From NCBI GenBank assembly GCA_964030785.1, contig OZ034975.1:46030569-46094568 (forward strand): a stretch of DNA of 64,000 nt. Reading direction: 5' to 3'. Positions 1 to 8,115 of the stretch are shown one piece after another; position 1 is the stretch's first letter; the number at the start of each line of letters is the position of its first letter. The stretch is from Siderastrea siderea (taxonomy: Eukaryota > Cnidaria > Anthozoa > Scleractinia > Rhizangiidae). Below the pieces are notes generated by a model. That model was not told the DNA's origin. It searched no databases and worked only from the letters and a program-made list of their open reading frames with translations. The position numbers were made by a program, and so were the translations under genes.

Positions 1-483
1 ATTGTTGGCAGTCCATAGGGGTGGGAAATCCACTTGATTAAACCAGCCTTGGGGTCCTAACACGGTCTTGCCATCTTCTCGGTCATAATTCAGCAAGGTT
101 TCTAGGTAAGCTTTGTAATGATAGGTGTCAGATTGAGGACTGATCAACGTGCCATTCAACTGCAAGTCAATTTGTTTGATGATGGAATGGGCCAAATTAT
201 TGACGGGGAACAATATCTCTGCGGCGTCCAAGTTCCCGTTATCAGCCTTTTTCAAACTCAATTCCATGGTAAAGTAACTGCGTCCCAAATCCACAAAATC
301 GTCCAACCCTGGCACAATGAATTCCGTGGGATTGATGCCGGTGGTGGTGGGTTGGATGGTGACCATGCGATAGGCATTGATGCTAATGTCGGTGGGTGGC
401 ACCTTGAAAATCCGTAACGCCGGGTTGACGGTCCCTTCGGAACGTGCGTGAGCCGGTGCGGTTTGCGTACTCACGTCAGGCAT
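1..483 (-). CDS. Major capsid protein (double jelly-roll, hexon-like), N-terminal part
   Basis: Translated from the ATG at 481-483, the frame stays open to the window edge (about 161 codons). It matches the start of the Pol-C capsid gene at 50018-50500 almost residue for residue, for example LDDFVDLGRSYFTMELSLKK and NNLAHSIIKQIDLQLNG. This is the N-terminal region of the Polinton major capsid protein, which forms the trimeric hexon-like capsomers. The N-terminus is about nine residues shorter than in Pol-C. At the site where Pol-C has lost one base, Pol-A keeps the full reading frame, so the Pol-C copy is the mutant. The rest lies outside the window. Confidence 0.85.
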   Translation of the reverse strand, partial: MPDVSTQTAPAHARSEGTVNPALRIFKVPPTDISINAYRMVTIQPTTTGINPTEFIVPGLDDFVDLGRSYFTMELSLKKADNGNLDAAEILFPVNNLAHSIIKQIDLQLNGTLISPQSDTYHYKAYLETLLNYDREDGKTVLGPQGWFNQVDFPPLWTANN

Positions 484-485
484 GT

Positions 486-716
486 TTAACGTCGTCGTCG
501 TCGAGTGGTACCCCGTCGTCGTCGTGAGGGGTTTTTATAGCGTCGTCGTCGTGCTAAACGTTGTCTCAAATCAAACCCGGGGACTCTCATCACCTCGGGA
601 CTCAACCATCCACCACGTTGTCGTCGCATGAGTTTCCAAAACGGATACAGTCCTCCCCATTGAGACAACCCTCGATCACTACGAATTCGTCGAGGTCGTG
701 AATGCACGGGTTCCAT
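486..716 (-). CDS. Arginine-rich virion core-like protein
   Basis: A protein of about 76 residues: an N-terminal RPRRIRSDRGLSQWGGLYPF segment, an RGG-W site, then a long arginine tail. The composition suggests a DNA-condensing core peptide comparable in role to adenovirus core proteins. The RGG and WGG sites resemble places where adenain-like proteases cut, but that is inference. It sits between the capsid gene (3 bp downstream) and another basic protein gene (2 bp upstream), a packed late cluster. Pol-C has the ortholog at 49779-50015. The ATG at 714-716 is preferred because it matches the Pol-C start. Confidence 0.7.
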   Translation of the reverse strand: MEPVHSRPRRIRSDRGLSQWGGLYPFWKLMRRQRGGWLSPEVMRVPGFDLRQRLARRRRYKNPSRRRRGTTRRRRR

Positions 717-718
717 GT

Positions 719-1054
719 TCACACTCCAAAAATATCACGCGCACGTTTGGTTTGTTTGGGAAATAAGGCACTGGCCACACGCACGGCGTCTTTCACGCTC
801 TTATGACTCAACGCTTTCTTGGCTTGTTTGGTGATTTCCTTTTTAATGACGTCTTCGGCTTTGCGTTTGATACCTCGTGTCAAACCCGTTTCCAATCCTC
901 TCTTGATATTACTAGGCAGTTTTAAAGGATTTCGCGTGCTTTTAAGGCCTTGGAACCCCCCACGCAAGAGATCCGTCACCAACCCTTGTCCACTTTGACC
1001 CTGTTGATCATACCACTCGTCTGTCCGAAATCGTGTCAAACTTCCCCCACGCAT
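719..1054 (-). CDS. Basic virion-associated protein with N-terminal RGG
   Basis: A 111-residue lysine/arginine-rich protein. It opens with MRGGSLTRFRTDEWYD, has a second RGG-F site near residue 32, and then a helical basic region (KRKAEDVIKKEITKQAKKAL). Pol-C has the ortholog at 49453-49779. The paired RGG sites suggest processing by the element's adenain-like protease, and the composition suggests binding DNA inside the particle. Neither is shown directly. The start is the ATG that aligns with Pol-C; a longer frame upstream is ignored. Confidence 0.7.
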   Translation of the reverse strand: MRGGSLTRFRTDEWYDQQGQSGQGLVTDLLRGGFQGLKSTRNPLKLPSNIKRGLETGLTRGIKRKAEDVIKKEITKQAKKALSHKSVKDAVRVASALFPKQTKRARDIFGV

Positions 1055-1127
1055 TGTGTCGTCTTCACGCGTTACCAAAGATCACGTTTGGTTTGTGTCA
1101 CAGGACTCATCTCTTTTTATACCGTCA

Positions 1128-1319
1128 TCATCGTCTTCTTTTCCGAAAAGCGGCTTCCAACCCTTTTTTAGCCCCGTAACTCGCCGCACCCCCCGCGGCA
1201 CCCAACGCCACGGCTTTCCCTCCAGCGATCAAGGCCGGTATGAGGGCGGCCAGTGGGAATAAACCCCCTCGTTGCCTTCTTCTTCTTCGTCTCCTTCCAC
1301 GCACTCTTGTCTTGGGCAT
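1128..1319 (-). CDS. Adenovirus pX (mu)-like core peptide precursor
   Basis: About 63 residues. An arginine tract is followed by RGG, then a hydrophobic stretch LFPLAALIPALIAGGKAVAL and a basic tail. This order (basic block, GG cleavage-type site, hydrophobic segment rich in A, L and P) is the layout of adenovirus pre-mu/pX. A condensing core peptide released by the viral protease is the likely role (family knowledge plus inference). The start MPKTR matches Pol-C at 49191. It is the first of a row of small basic genes leading into the capsid gene. Confidence 0.65.
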   Translation of the reverse strand: MPKTRVRGRRRRRRRQRGGLFPLAALIPALIAGGKAVALGAAGGAASYGAKKGLEAAFRKRRR

Positions 1320-1357
1320 CTTGTGATTGGACACTCTCTTCTCAAGTCTTCCCCTTT

Positions 1358-2407
1358 TTATGTCTTTTTGAAGTGCAACGTGACAATGGTATGACCTTCA
1401 CCAAACTTGACCAAGTCTCCTCCTCTACCAATCGTTTCAGCTACTTGAACGTGAATCATTTCCACCACCTCGTTACGAAGAGACATGTATTGAATGTGCA
1501 ACGGTTCAAAGTACAGGGTGCCACGTCCTTGTCGCTTGTACTGGATTTCACGCAACAAATCGGTCACGCGATTGCCGACAATCGTACTGCCTGCCACGTC
1601 GGAGTACACGTGCAACGATCGTGTGGGTTCCCCCACCACCGCCCGAAATGCCACATTCAAGTTGGTGAAACGCCAATTACAACTCATACTCAATTGTAAA
1701 TAATCCGGTAAAAACGAACGCACCGTCCAAAAGACCGGCTGGCTGTGTTCATCGTTCACATCGTTCCAATCGTTGCCAACGGGTTTTTTCATGTTGGGGA
1801 TTTGATCCGCCATGAATTCTTGTTGTAAGTTCGGGCCCAAAATCAACCCACTGTCAATTTTACGTAACCACCCCATCTTGAGCGCTAACTTGGTGTAGAT
1901 GGTCAGGGCAGGTGTTTTGTTGCCACAATGGCAGACATTCGTGTTGTCAATCACCAGCTCCTCCCCTTCCCACTTGAACTTGACGTAGGTGTGTTTGCCT
2001 TGATCGTTGGTAAACCGGCCTCCTTGAATCGCCGTTTCCATACGTCGTTGTTCCAAGTGAGCAATGGTGGCTTTCATGAAACTCACGCCATCCACCACCC
2101 AATCCAAATCTTTCACGTCTTGGATGACGGTTTGCGTCGTGCCTATGCGCGCTGCCATGGTTCCATCGCTTTTACCCGGGGCGGGATAGGTGATCTCCCA
2201 GGACGTCGCTAGGATGTAACCGTCTTTCTTCACCAACTCGTACAAATTCACGCGGGTATCCGGTAAGGAAATGGCACTCAACCCCACTTGCCAACCACCC
2301 CCCGTGAGCTGTAACGGTTGAGGTAAACGAATCTTGAAGGAATTGGCTTGGTTGTTGGGAAATTCACGTCGGTTGGCATGACTGGGTAACGTCACGTAGA
2401 ACGACAT
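1358..2407 (-). CDS. Penton/minor-capsid-like protein, paralog C (intact copy)
   Basis: 349 residues. The N-terminal signature SFYVTLPSHA, FKIRLPQPLQL, GWQVGLSAISLPD recurs in all penton-like proteins of this window. The C-terminal signature is LHVYSDVAGS, VTDLLREI, then LVKFGEGHTIVTLHFKK. In Polintons this family is taken to be the penton or minor capsid jelly-roll protein. It lies 13 bp downstream of paralog B on the same strand. The Pol-C copy (48112-49161) carries a stop at codon 13, so this is the only open copy here. Assignment to the penton rather than another minor capsid role is from memory of the family. Confidence 0.65.
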   Translation of the reverse strand: MSFYVTLPSHANRREFPNNQANSFKIRLPQPLQLTGGGWQVGLSAISLPDTRVNLYELVKKDGYILATSWEITYPAPGKSDGTMAARIGTTQTVIQDVKDLDWVVDGVSFMKATIAHLEQRRMETAIQGGRFTNDQGKHTYVKFKWEGEELVIDNTNVCHCGNKTPALTIYTKLALKMGWLRKIDSGLILGPNLQQEFMADQIPNMKKPVGNDWNDVNDEHSQPVFWTVRSFLPDYLQLSMSCNWRFTNLNVAFRAVVGEPTRSLHVYSDVAGSTIVGNRVTDLLREIQYKRQGRGTLYFEPLHIQYMSLRNEVVEMIHVQVAETIGRGGDLVKFGEGHTIVTLHFKKT

Positions 2408-2420
2408 TTTTTCTTCTTCT

Positions 2421-3464
2421 TCACACCACCACTTCCCTTTTAAAGTGGAGGGTTAGGAGGGTACGCCCTTCACCAAATTTCACGAGATCCCCATTGGTTT
2501 CGGCCATCTGGGTTTCCACGATTTCCACCACTTCATTGCGTACTGGGACATATTGAATATGTCGAGGTTCAAAGTGCGTGGTGTTTTGAGGCTGGTACTT
2601 GATTTCTCGTAAGAGATCCGTGATGCGACCCCCTACCATACTGCTGGTCCCTACATCACAATACACGTGCAAAGGACGCGTGGAGGGAAATTCCAACGAG
2701 GGACGAAAGGTCTCGTTCAAATTCACAAACCGCCAAGGGCACGATAGACTCAACTTCACATAATCCCCCTCCACTTTCCAAAAGATGGGTTTGTTGCCGG
2801 TATCGCGGATATCCGTCGGGGTGGGAATGGTGGAAATGCCTTGAAATTCTTGCAAGAGATTCGGACCCAATCGATACTGGCCGGGGGACACTTGTTCAAT
2901 CCATCCCATTCTCAGGGCCAACGTTTTGCCCCATGACACGTGCGCCACTTGTCGTTTGTAATCCACATTGGTGGTATTCAACAACAAATCCCCTTCGGAG
3001 GTCCATTCAAAGGTCGGGACCAATTTGATGCCATTGTCCTCGGTCCATTTGTTTTTGGGTTGGGTTTGTTTCGCCCGGCTTTGCTCGTAACGATACATCA
3101 GTTGATGAAAAAAGTGCGATCCCGTCGAGGAGAGCAATTGCTTTCTCATATCTCGGCCGTAGACAGTGAGTTCGCGACGTTCATGGTACCACACGTCGTC
3201 CCCTTGATCGTCTGTGTCATGCACCCGTTCGTGCCATCGTACATACAACAGAGGATGGGAATCGCCCACTCCTCCTTCTTCCGCTACCACGGGAATGGTG
3301 GGTAAGGATAAACTCACCATACCCACCATCCATCCTCGTCCGACAAATCGAATGGGTTTAGGCAATCGGTTTCTGAAATGATGACTCTTGTTCCCAGGAA
3401 ACTCTTTGGTACTCGCATGACTCATCAACGTCACGTAAAACGAAGAGTTGGGCACCAACGTCAT
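2421..3464 (-). CDS. Penton/minor-capsid-like protein, paralog B (intact copy)
   Basis: 347 residues, starting MTLVPNSSFYVTLMSHAS. It shares with paralogs A and C the N-terminal pattern F-x-x-RLPKPI-x-F-x-G-x-GW-x-VGM and the C-terminal pattern LHVYCDVGTSSMVGG, ITDLLREIKY, GRTLLTLHFKRE. Between them is a W-rich middle region different from paralog C. The gene follows the integrase stop by 3 bp. The Pol-C ortholog (47055-48098) ends early at a stop about 25 codons before the proper end. A capsid-vertex or spike role is inferred from the family. Confidence 0.65.
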   Translation of the reverse strand: MTLVPNSSFYVTLMSHASTKEFPGNKSHHFRNRLPKPIRFVGRGWMVGMVSLSLPTIPVVAEEGGVGDSHPLLYVRWHERVHDTDDQGDDVWYHERRELTVYGRDMRKQLLSSTGSHFFHQLMYRYEQSRAKQTQPKNKWTEDNGIKLVPTFEWTSEGDLLLNTTNVDYKRQVAHVSWGKTLALRMGWIEQVSPGQYRLGPNLLQEFQGISTIPTPTDIRDTGNKPIFWKVEGDYVKLSLSCPWRFVNLNETFRPSLEFPSTRPLHVYCDVGTSSMVGGRITDLLREIKYQPQNTTHFEPRHIQYVPVRNEVVEIVETQMAETNGDLVKFGEGRTLLTLHFKREVVV

Positions 3465-3467
3465 TTT

Positions 3468-4613
3468 TTAGTCACGTCGTCTTTTGGGTGCGCTTGTCTC
3501 TTGGGTCTTTTTCCTCTTGGGTGGGCTTTTCCTCTTGGGTGGTTGGAGAGACGTGACGTCTTGACTTGCTATCCAACTATTGTACTTGTCTGGCCACCCT
3601 TTCCACTTGACCAACCAACGATCTTTTTGTCGCTTAAGTACCTTCTCGATGCGAAACACATCGGACACATGGACTTTTTGTAAATCCTCTTCATAAAACG
3701 TGCCTTGGACGGGGGTATCATCCCATTCGTGAATCTTATACGTGGGCACGGGTCCCGGGACCACACGATGCACGACAAACACTTCTTCGGTCCAACCGGG
3801 TAAATAGCCTTTTTCAAAGGTACGATGAATCTTGTTGAGACGTACACGATCTCCGACTTTGAATTTAGGTTTTTTCTGGCCTTTCAACCGTTTGGCATAC
3901 AATCGTTTCCATACCGCTTCTTCGTTGTCCCATGTCACGTCTTGAGGGGCCATACCAATACTTCGATGACGTGTAGCATTATACCCTTGCACCAACTCGG
4001 GTAAGACATCGTCAAAGCGTAAGGTGTTAGCCGCGGTAAAATAACGATACAACCGTTCTTTCAAGGTGCGGTTAAATCGTTCCACGACACTGGCTTTCGC
4101 ATCCCCTTCGGTGGAAAAATGTTGAATGCCTTGCTCATCAAGCCATCGTTGAAAGGTCCGATTGTAAAATTCTTTCCCTCGATCCGTTTGCAATCGATTA
4201 GGGTGACGTCGTCCTTTCAAAATCTTCTCAAAGGCATGAACCAACGCCACGCCGGTTTTGTCTTTCAACGGTTGTACCCACGCGTACTTGGACAAGACAT
4301 CCAACACCGTCAGTAAATATCGTATACCCCGATTATACTTGGCCAACGGTTGCACTTCGACTAAATCCGCGACCCATTGATCATCTAAACCTCCTACGAT
4401 CACGGGGACGGTCGGAAAACGACGACGTCGCGGTTTATGTAACGTATAGGCCAAATCCCGTTCCAACACCCGTTGGACTTTTTTCAAAGGGAGACGATGG
4501 GCTTTAGCAAACCGTTGCACGCCTCCTAAACTCCCCGGGGCTCGAGGATCGTGGTAACGATTCAACCATGATGGGGAGACCTTTTTCTTTCGAGGGGCCA
4601 TACTTTCTGGCAT
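3468..4613 (-). CDS. Retroviral-type (RVE) integrase with C-terminal chromodomain
   Basis: 381 residues. A basic N-terminal region (residues 1-75) is followed by an RNase-H-fold core with the acid triad VADLVEV, LQTDRGKEFYN and SVVERFNRT (33 residues between the last D and E). Next come an SH3-like basic domain (KFKVGDRVRLNK) and a chromodomain-like end (FRIEKVLKRQ, WLVKWKGWPDKYNSW). This is the Polinton integrase, which joins the terminal repeats to host DNA and makes the 6-bp duplication. The chromodomain may direct target choice. The 5' end overlaps ORF116. All catalytic residues are present. Pol-C ortholog: 45912-47051. Confidence 0.93.
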   Translation of the reverse strand: MPESMAPRKKKVSPSWLNRYHDPRAPGSLGGVQRFAKAHRLPLKKVQRVLERDLAYTLHKPRRRRFPTVPVIVGGLDDQWVADLVEVQPLAKYNRGIRYLLTVLDVLSKYAWVQPLKDKTGVALVHAFEKILKGRRHPNRLQTDRGKEFYNRTFQRWLDEQGIQHFSTEGDAKASVVERFNRTLKERLYRYFTAANTLRFDDVLPELVQGYNATRHRSIGMAPQDVTWDNEEAVWKRLYAKRLKGQKKPKFKVGDRVRLNKIHRTFEKGYLPGWTEEVFVVHRVVPGPVPTYKIHEWDDTPVQGTFYEEDLQKVHVSDVFRIEKVLKRQKDRWLVKWKGWPDKYNSWIASQDVTSLQPPKRKSPPKRKKTQETSAPKRRRD

Positions 4614-4912
4614 TCATCCCATAAGGTCGGTATGGTGGGGACCGTGTGGGGATGCGCCTTTTGAATGATTCGATACCATCGCCAGGCGTTCGGATGACCT
4701 TTTAACCATAAGACAAACACCACCCATCGATACAAGTTGCGGTCAACATGAGTTTCTTCAAAGAGGTGGAGAGGATGCGTGTCCTCGGGACAAGGGGGAA
4801 TGGGGATTTGGGTGCCGGGTTGATGATCATATAAGAGTTGGCAAAGGGTTTGATGACATTGCCATTGCCCCAGGGACAAGACAGAATCCCACGCATAACA
4901 CACAGACTCCAT
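4562..4912 (-). CDS. ORF116, unrecognised protein upstream of and overlapping the integrase
   Basis: 116 residues (MESVCYAWDSVLSLGQWQ at the start). It is rich in W, H and P, with a C-terminal half LYRWVVFVLWLKGHPNAWRW followed by PTIPTLWDECQ. I recognise no domain. It overlaps the integrase start by about 50 bp in another frame, so it could be made from the same mRNA. The gene is conserved in place in Pol-C (45613-45960), where codon 16 is a stop but the rest of the frame remains clean. That suggests recent loss of a formerly selected gene. Confidence 0.55.
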   Translation of the reverse strand: MESVCYAWDSVLSLGQWQCHQTLCQLLYDHQPGTQIPIPPCPEDTHPLHLFEETHVDRNLYRWVVFVLWLKGHPNAWRWYRIIQKAHPHTVPTIPTLWDECQKVWPLERKRSPHHG

Positions 4913-4946
4913 GGACTAAATAAAAACATTTTATTCGTTCTCTCAT

Positions 4947-5804
4947 TTAAAAGAGTCGTCCACAGCTGATGGTCTCTAGACCTTTCTGCCAGTTGTCAAC
5001 ACTGTCACTGTACTTAGGGGGTGGTGGGGCTGGGGCTACCATCATTTCTTGACGGTTCTTGAGATCTTGAATTTCTCGCAACAATTGTTTCTCATAATCT
5101 GTCAGGGGCCGATCCTCTTTCCTTCTGACTGGAGGGGGCGGGCCAGGGATGTCCACGCCACGTTTGGGATACCCTTGAACATCACGGGTGGGCGATTCAG
5201 CGAGTGGGTCGGCTTTTTTGGGGGGATGGTCATGAAACCAAGTCCAGTACTTGGGACCCAAGGGTTGATCAGCCCATTGGAAGAAGCCACACTTTTTCTT
5301 GGAACAATTCAGAAACAAACGATCGGGGTTCTGAGTCGAATGGCTCTGTTGAAGCGTGGCGGGTTCACGGCAAAAGCATTGCAAACAACACCACATGTCC
5401 AACACTTCTAGATGAGGTTGACTATACACGGCTTTCATATACTCCAAGGCTTGATCTTGTCCACAAAACAGCAAACACGGTTGCATGGGACATTTCACAT
5501 ACTTCCATCCCTTTTGAGATTCTCGGGCCTCCAAACGCACGTCATGGCAAGGGCATACCATATAGTCCACTGAACTGGGAGGATCTTCGGCATACGTCAC
5601 CATGTATTCAGGCGGGGATGTCTGGGGGGACACCATATCATTCAATTCTTTCATCATATCTTCCACCGCAGCTCGAGTGTCGTCCACTGCAGCTCGGGTG
5701 TCTTCGACCACTTCGCGCACCACAGGATCACAGTCCACATTCTCTTTCTTTTTCTTCTTCCCCGCAGGGTGTACGCTTGGCTTTCTCTTCCGATCCACAG
5801 ACAT
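4947..5804 (-). CDS. Double GRF-type zinc-finger protein
   Basis: About 285 residues. The N-terminus is basic (KKKKKENVDC) and followed by an acidic helical stretch with a short internal repeat (DTRAAVDDTRAAVEDMMKEL). Two cysteine modules follow: CPCHDVRLEARESQKGWKYV then KCPMQPCLLFC, and CLQCFCREPATL then RLFLNCSKKKCGFFQWAD. The second closely fits a zf-GRF (C-x-C, basic FxxC, C-x-F-F-x-W). Family knowledge points to single-stranded nucleic acid binding. The C-terminus holds PPPPKYSDSV, a PPxY-type motif. It is transcribed divergently from the SLOG gene. The ATG at 5802-5804 matches Pol-C. Role in replication or repair is inference. Confidence 0.7.
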   Translation of the reverse strand: MSVDRKRKPSVHPAGKKKKKENVDCDPVVREVVEDTRAAVDDTRAAVEDMMKELNDMVSPQTSPPEYMVTYAEDPPSSVDYMVCPCHDVRLEARESQKGWKYVKCPMQPCLLFCGQDQALEYMKAVYSQPHLEVLDMWCCLQCFCREPATLQQSHSTQNPDRLFLNCSKKKCGFFQWADQPLGPKYWTWFHDHPPKKADPLAESPTRDVQGYPKRGVDIPGPPPPVRRKEDRPLTDYEKQLLREIQDLKNRQEMMVAPAPPPPKYSDSVDNWQKGLETISCGRLF

Positions 5805-5859
5805 CGTGCTCAAAGGTTTTCACCCCACCGCCCATGCCTTTTTATACCCATGACCCTTG

Positions 5860-6003
5860 GGTCTCATTGGTCAGCTTATCCTACCCATATAAGGACGTCT
5901 CATCGTCCCATTGGTCAGCTTTTGCCTCTCCAAATAAGGACCTCTTGTCTTCCCATTGGTCCGTTGTCCCTATTTAAAACGGTCCCTTGGTCTCTAGATT
6001 GTC
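5860..6003. promoter_or_regulatory. Divergent promoter between GRF and SLOG genes with CCAAT and CArG boxes
   Basis: The spacer holds repeated blocks of about 55-60 bp. Each contains an ATTGGTC (inverted CCAAT) core and an A/T-rich CC..GG box: CCATATAAGG at 5885-5894 and CCAAATAAGG at 5930-5939. Both fit the SRF CArG consensus CC(A/T)6GG. A TATTTAA box at 5971-5978 points towards SLOG. Pol-C has the same organisation at 44497-44716. Action of host SRF here is inference from the motif. Confidence 0.55.
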
Positions 6004-6015
6004 ATTCTCAAAGCA

Positions 6016-6711
6016 ATGCCCCCAGACATTGACATGATCGGAGAACAAGATCTCGATGCCTTGGAACTCCAGATTGGTCATGGCCATGTGGTGTACACCG
6101 GGGGAGCCAGAGGCACGGACGAACTCGTCGAAGAACTGGGTAAACAGTTTGGGATGCAAGTAGAAGTCCTAGTCCCCCCGAACCATCCTCGAGCTACCTT
6201 CATCAGCCCTTCTACCGTGGAAGTCCTCATGCTGGCCAGCCCCCATCTTCACCAGGCGGCGGAGAAACTAGGGAAACGAATGCCCAGTCATTTTTACACC
6301 CTACAATTGTTGCAACGCAATTATCAAATTGCCAAAAAAGCCCATACGATCTATGCCTTTGGCATCTTGGAACAGGATCATAAACGCGTGAAAGGAGGTA
6401 CTGGTTGGACCGTGCAATTGGCCATGGATCAAGGCAAACCCGTCTATCTCTTTGACATACCCAGTCAATCATGGTACCGCTCGGACCATAACTACCAAGT
6501 CAATGAGAATGCCGCCACCCTGGTGACTGGCAGTCAATTTGTTCCTTGGGGACCCAAAAAGCCCACCCTTCATCAAAGCAGTGCTATTGTGGGATCCCGG
6601 GATGTGGACGACAAAACCCGAGCCGAAATTCAAGCCTTATTCAATCGCACCTTCTGTCTCCCCGAGAACATTGATCAATTACGTATGGAACTGGAAGACT
6701 TTCATTTGTAA
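6016..6711 (+). CDS. SLOG-superfamily (Rossmannoid, LOG/DprA-like) protein
   Basis: 231 residues. Near residue 27 is VVYTGGARGTDELVEELG, the glycine-rich nucleotide-binding loop typical of SLOG/YspA-like proteins. Then follow a V-PPNHPRAT stretch, a conserved LQRNYQIAKKAHTIYAFG block and KGGTGWTVQLAMDQGKPVYL, the second signature of the fold. SLOG domains bind or process nucleotides and nucleotide-derived signals in bacterial conflict systems, LOG enzymes and DprA. Its job in a Polinton is unknown. The Pol-C ortholog (43763-44458) is nearly identical, which suggests selection. It stands alone on its strand, divergent from the GRF gene. Confidence 0.75.
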   Translation: MPPDIDMIGEQDLDALELQIGHGHVVYTGGARGTDELVEELGKQFGMQVEVLVPPNHPRATFISPSTVEVLMLASPHLHQAAEKLGKRMPSHFYTLQLLQRNYQIAKKAHTIYAFGILEQDHKRVKGGTGWTVQLAMDQGKPVYLFDIPSQSWYRSDHNYQVNENAATLVTGSQFVPWGPKKPTLHQSSAIVGSRDVDDKTRAEIQALFNRTFCLPENIDQLRMELEDFHL

Positions 6712-7024
6712 TTGTACATAGCCATTTTTTAGTTTTGGAATTGTACATAGCCTTTTTTTTAGTTTTTATTTTTTCCCATTGTACATAGCTTTCTTTTACT
6801 TTTTATTTTTCAAACTGTAGATATCATTTTTCAATTGTAAATAGGAGCGCCCCACCCAGCGTGGCAAGAGATGGACAACCATTTGTAAAAGACATCAACT
6901 CTTTTTTAATTAAAAAATAAAAAGTTCACAACACTGAGTTTGCACGTGGATCATAGTTGGTCTTGACTCACAGCAGCCTTGACTCACAATAAAAAAAAAC
7001 TCAAGAGGAATGTTCAAAGTCTAT
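6712..7024. repeat. Intergenic tandem repeats (TTGTACATAGC) with AP-1-like sites
   Basis: No gene is seen. Three copies of ATTGTACATAGC, each followed by a T-rich run and TAGTTTTT, lie at about 6712-6800 with weaker versions to 6845. They are followed by an A/T palindrome near 6900. Two TTGACTCAC sequences (AP-1-like TGACTCA) lie at about 6963-6986. Pol-C has the mirror copy at 43439-43762. The position between two convergent genes suggests 3' ends. Confidence 0.6.
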
Positions 7025-7540
7025 TTACACAAATAAAACACGTCGTACACGACTGACTCGCTCCTTTCTTCTCTCCCGTTCCTCCTGCTCCTGTTTTTTG
7101 ACTTCCCCGTAAAAATGACTGATGGTCAACCAATCATTTCCACAGTATAGTTCCGGCAGATGCGCAGCCATATAAAAATCAAGTTGCTCAAACAGCCCCA
7201 TGCTAATTGGCCAATATCGCTCCTCCATGGTCGGTACTACCCATCGCTCAATCCAAGGGATGATACGATGCGCCAGCGCTCTCTTTAACCTACGGTAAGT
7301 CACTGGTTGAAGAGGTAACCCATTCTCCGGCTCAACAAAACACAACAAAAATAAACGGATGAAGGCCTCCACGCGTTGTCGATTCAGGGGACGCCATGAT
7401 TCCTCTCGCCTTTGGTACATGCGCGTAATTTGGCGCTGGACGGGCGATTGCTCCGGGACAACTCTCCTCCTCAATGCGTCTGCTCCTCCCACATTCACCA
7501 CACTACACAGGGAACCCAATGCTCTTCTCGTTTCGGACAT
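7025..7540 (-). CDS. Unrecognised ~171-residue helical protein (MSETRR family)
   Basis: Begins MSETRRALGSL, with NVGGADALRRR near residue 20, a WRPLNRQRVEAFIRLFLLCF segment, then W-containing helices and a charged coiled C-terminus (EVKKQEQEERERRKERV). I know no family for it. The Pol-C ortholog at 42902-43438 keeps the start, the WRPLN-RV-AFIR block and the charged tail but is otherwise clearly diverged, faster than integrase or SLOG. That could fit a host-interaction protein, but this is inference. A TATATAAGTCAAGC box lies upstream. The start is the ATG shared by both copies. Confidence 0.6.
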   Translation of the reverse strand: MSETRRALGSLCSVVNVGGADALRRRVVPEQSPVQRQITRMYQRREESWRPLNRQRVEAFIRLFLLCFVEPENGLPLQPVTYRRLKRALAHRIIPWIERWVVPTMEERYWPISMGLFEQLDFYMAAHLPELYCGNDWLTISHFYGEVKKQEQEERERRKERVSRVRRVLFV

Positions 7541-7960
7541 TTTTGCAATAGCAACAGACAAAAGTCAACCAAGCACGAACTCAAAGCTAGGAGTGACGTC
7601 CTGGGGCCTCGCTTGACTTATATACCCCGATCCGCGCAATGCCTCATGGACTATCTAAGGAGGGGGGAGGGGGTCCCCCCACCCCTTCCCCTCCCTGGGG
7701 CACCCCTCCCGAGGTATCATCCTCATGACCTCTTCCCCTCCCAAGGCACAAAGGGTCTCCTCATCACCTCTTGTTATCCCAGGCTGAACCCTGTTTGGCA
7801 TGACCTCTTGTTATCCCAGGCTATGCCCTGTTTGGTGATTGGTTCATCACCCCTCCCACGTGACCTTTGGGTCTCTATAAAAAAACCACCGTCCCATTCT
7901 ATTTTTCACTCCCAAGCCAGCAAGCAGTCAAGCAAGCAAGCAAGCAAACAAGCAAGAATG
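7541..7960. promoter_or_regulatory. Divergent promoter region with G-rich palindrome and a stranded start codon
   Basis: Facing left, a TATATAAG box near 7617-7624 serves the MSETRR gene. Next to it is a module, CATGGACTATCTAAG then GGGGAGGGGGTCCCCCC (about 7645-7690), found twice more in Pol-C (42755-42805 and 57945-57995). Facing right, TATAAAAAA at 7876-7885 and an ATG at 7958-7960 match the promoter of the three-gene cluster of Pol-C. The frame stops after six codons and the genes are missing. A CAAG microsatellite lies at 7921-7956. Confidence 0.6.
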
Positions 7961-8115
7961 TCAAGTAAAACGGGATAGCGGTAAGCCATTTTATTCCTCA
8001 TCTCTTTTCAACAAACCAATCTAAGTAGTTAGCCTGTTCTGGAGCTAACCGGGCTAGGTCCCACGTCCTCCAGGATTTAATTAATGATTCGCTTTCTGTA
8101 TAAAAAACAACCACG

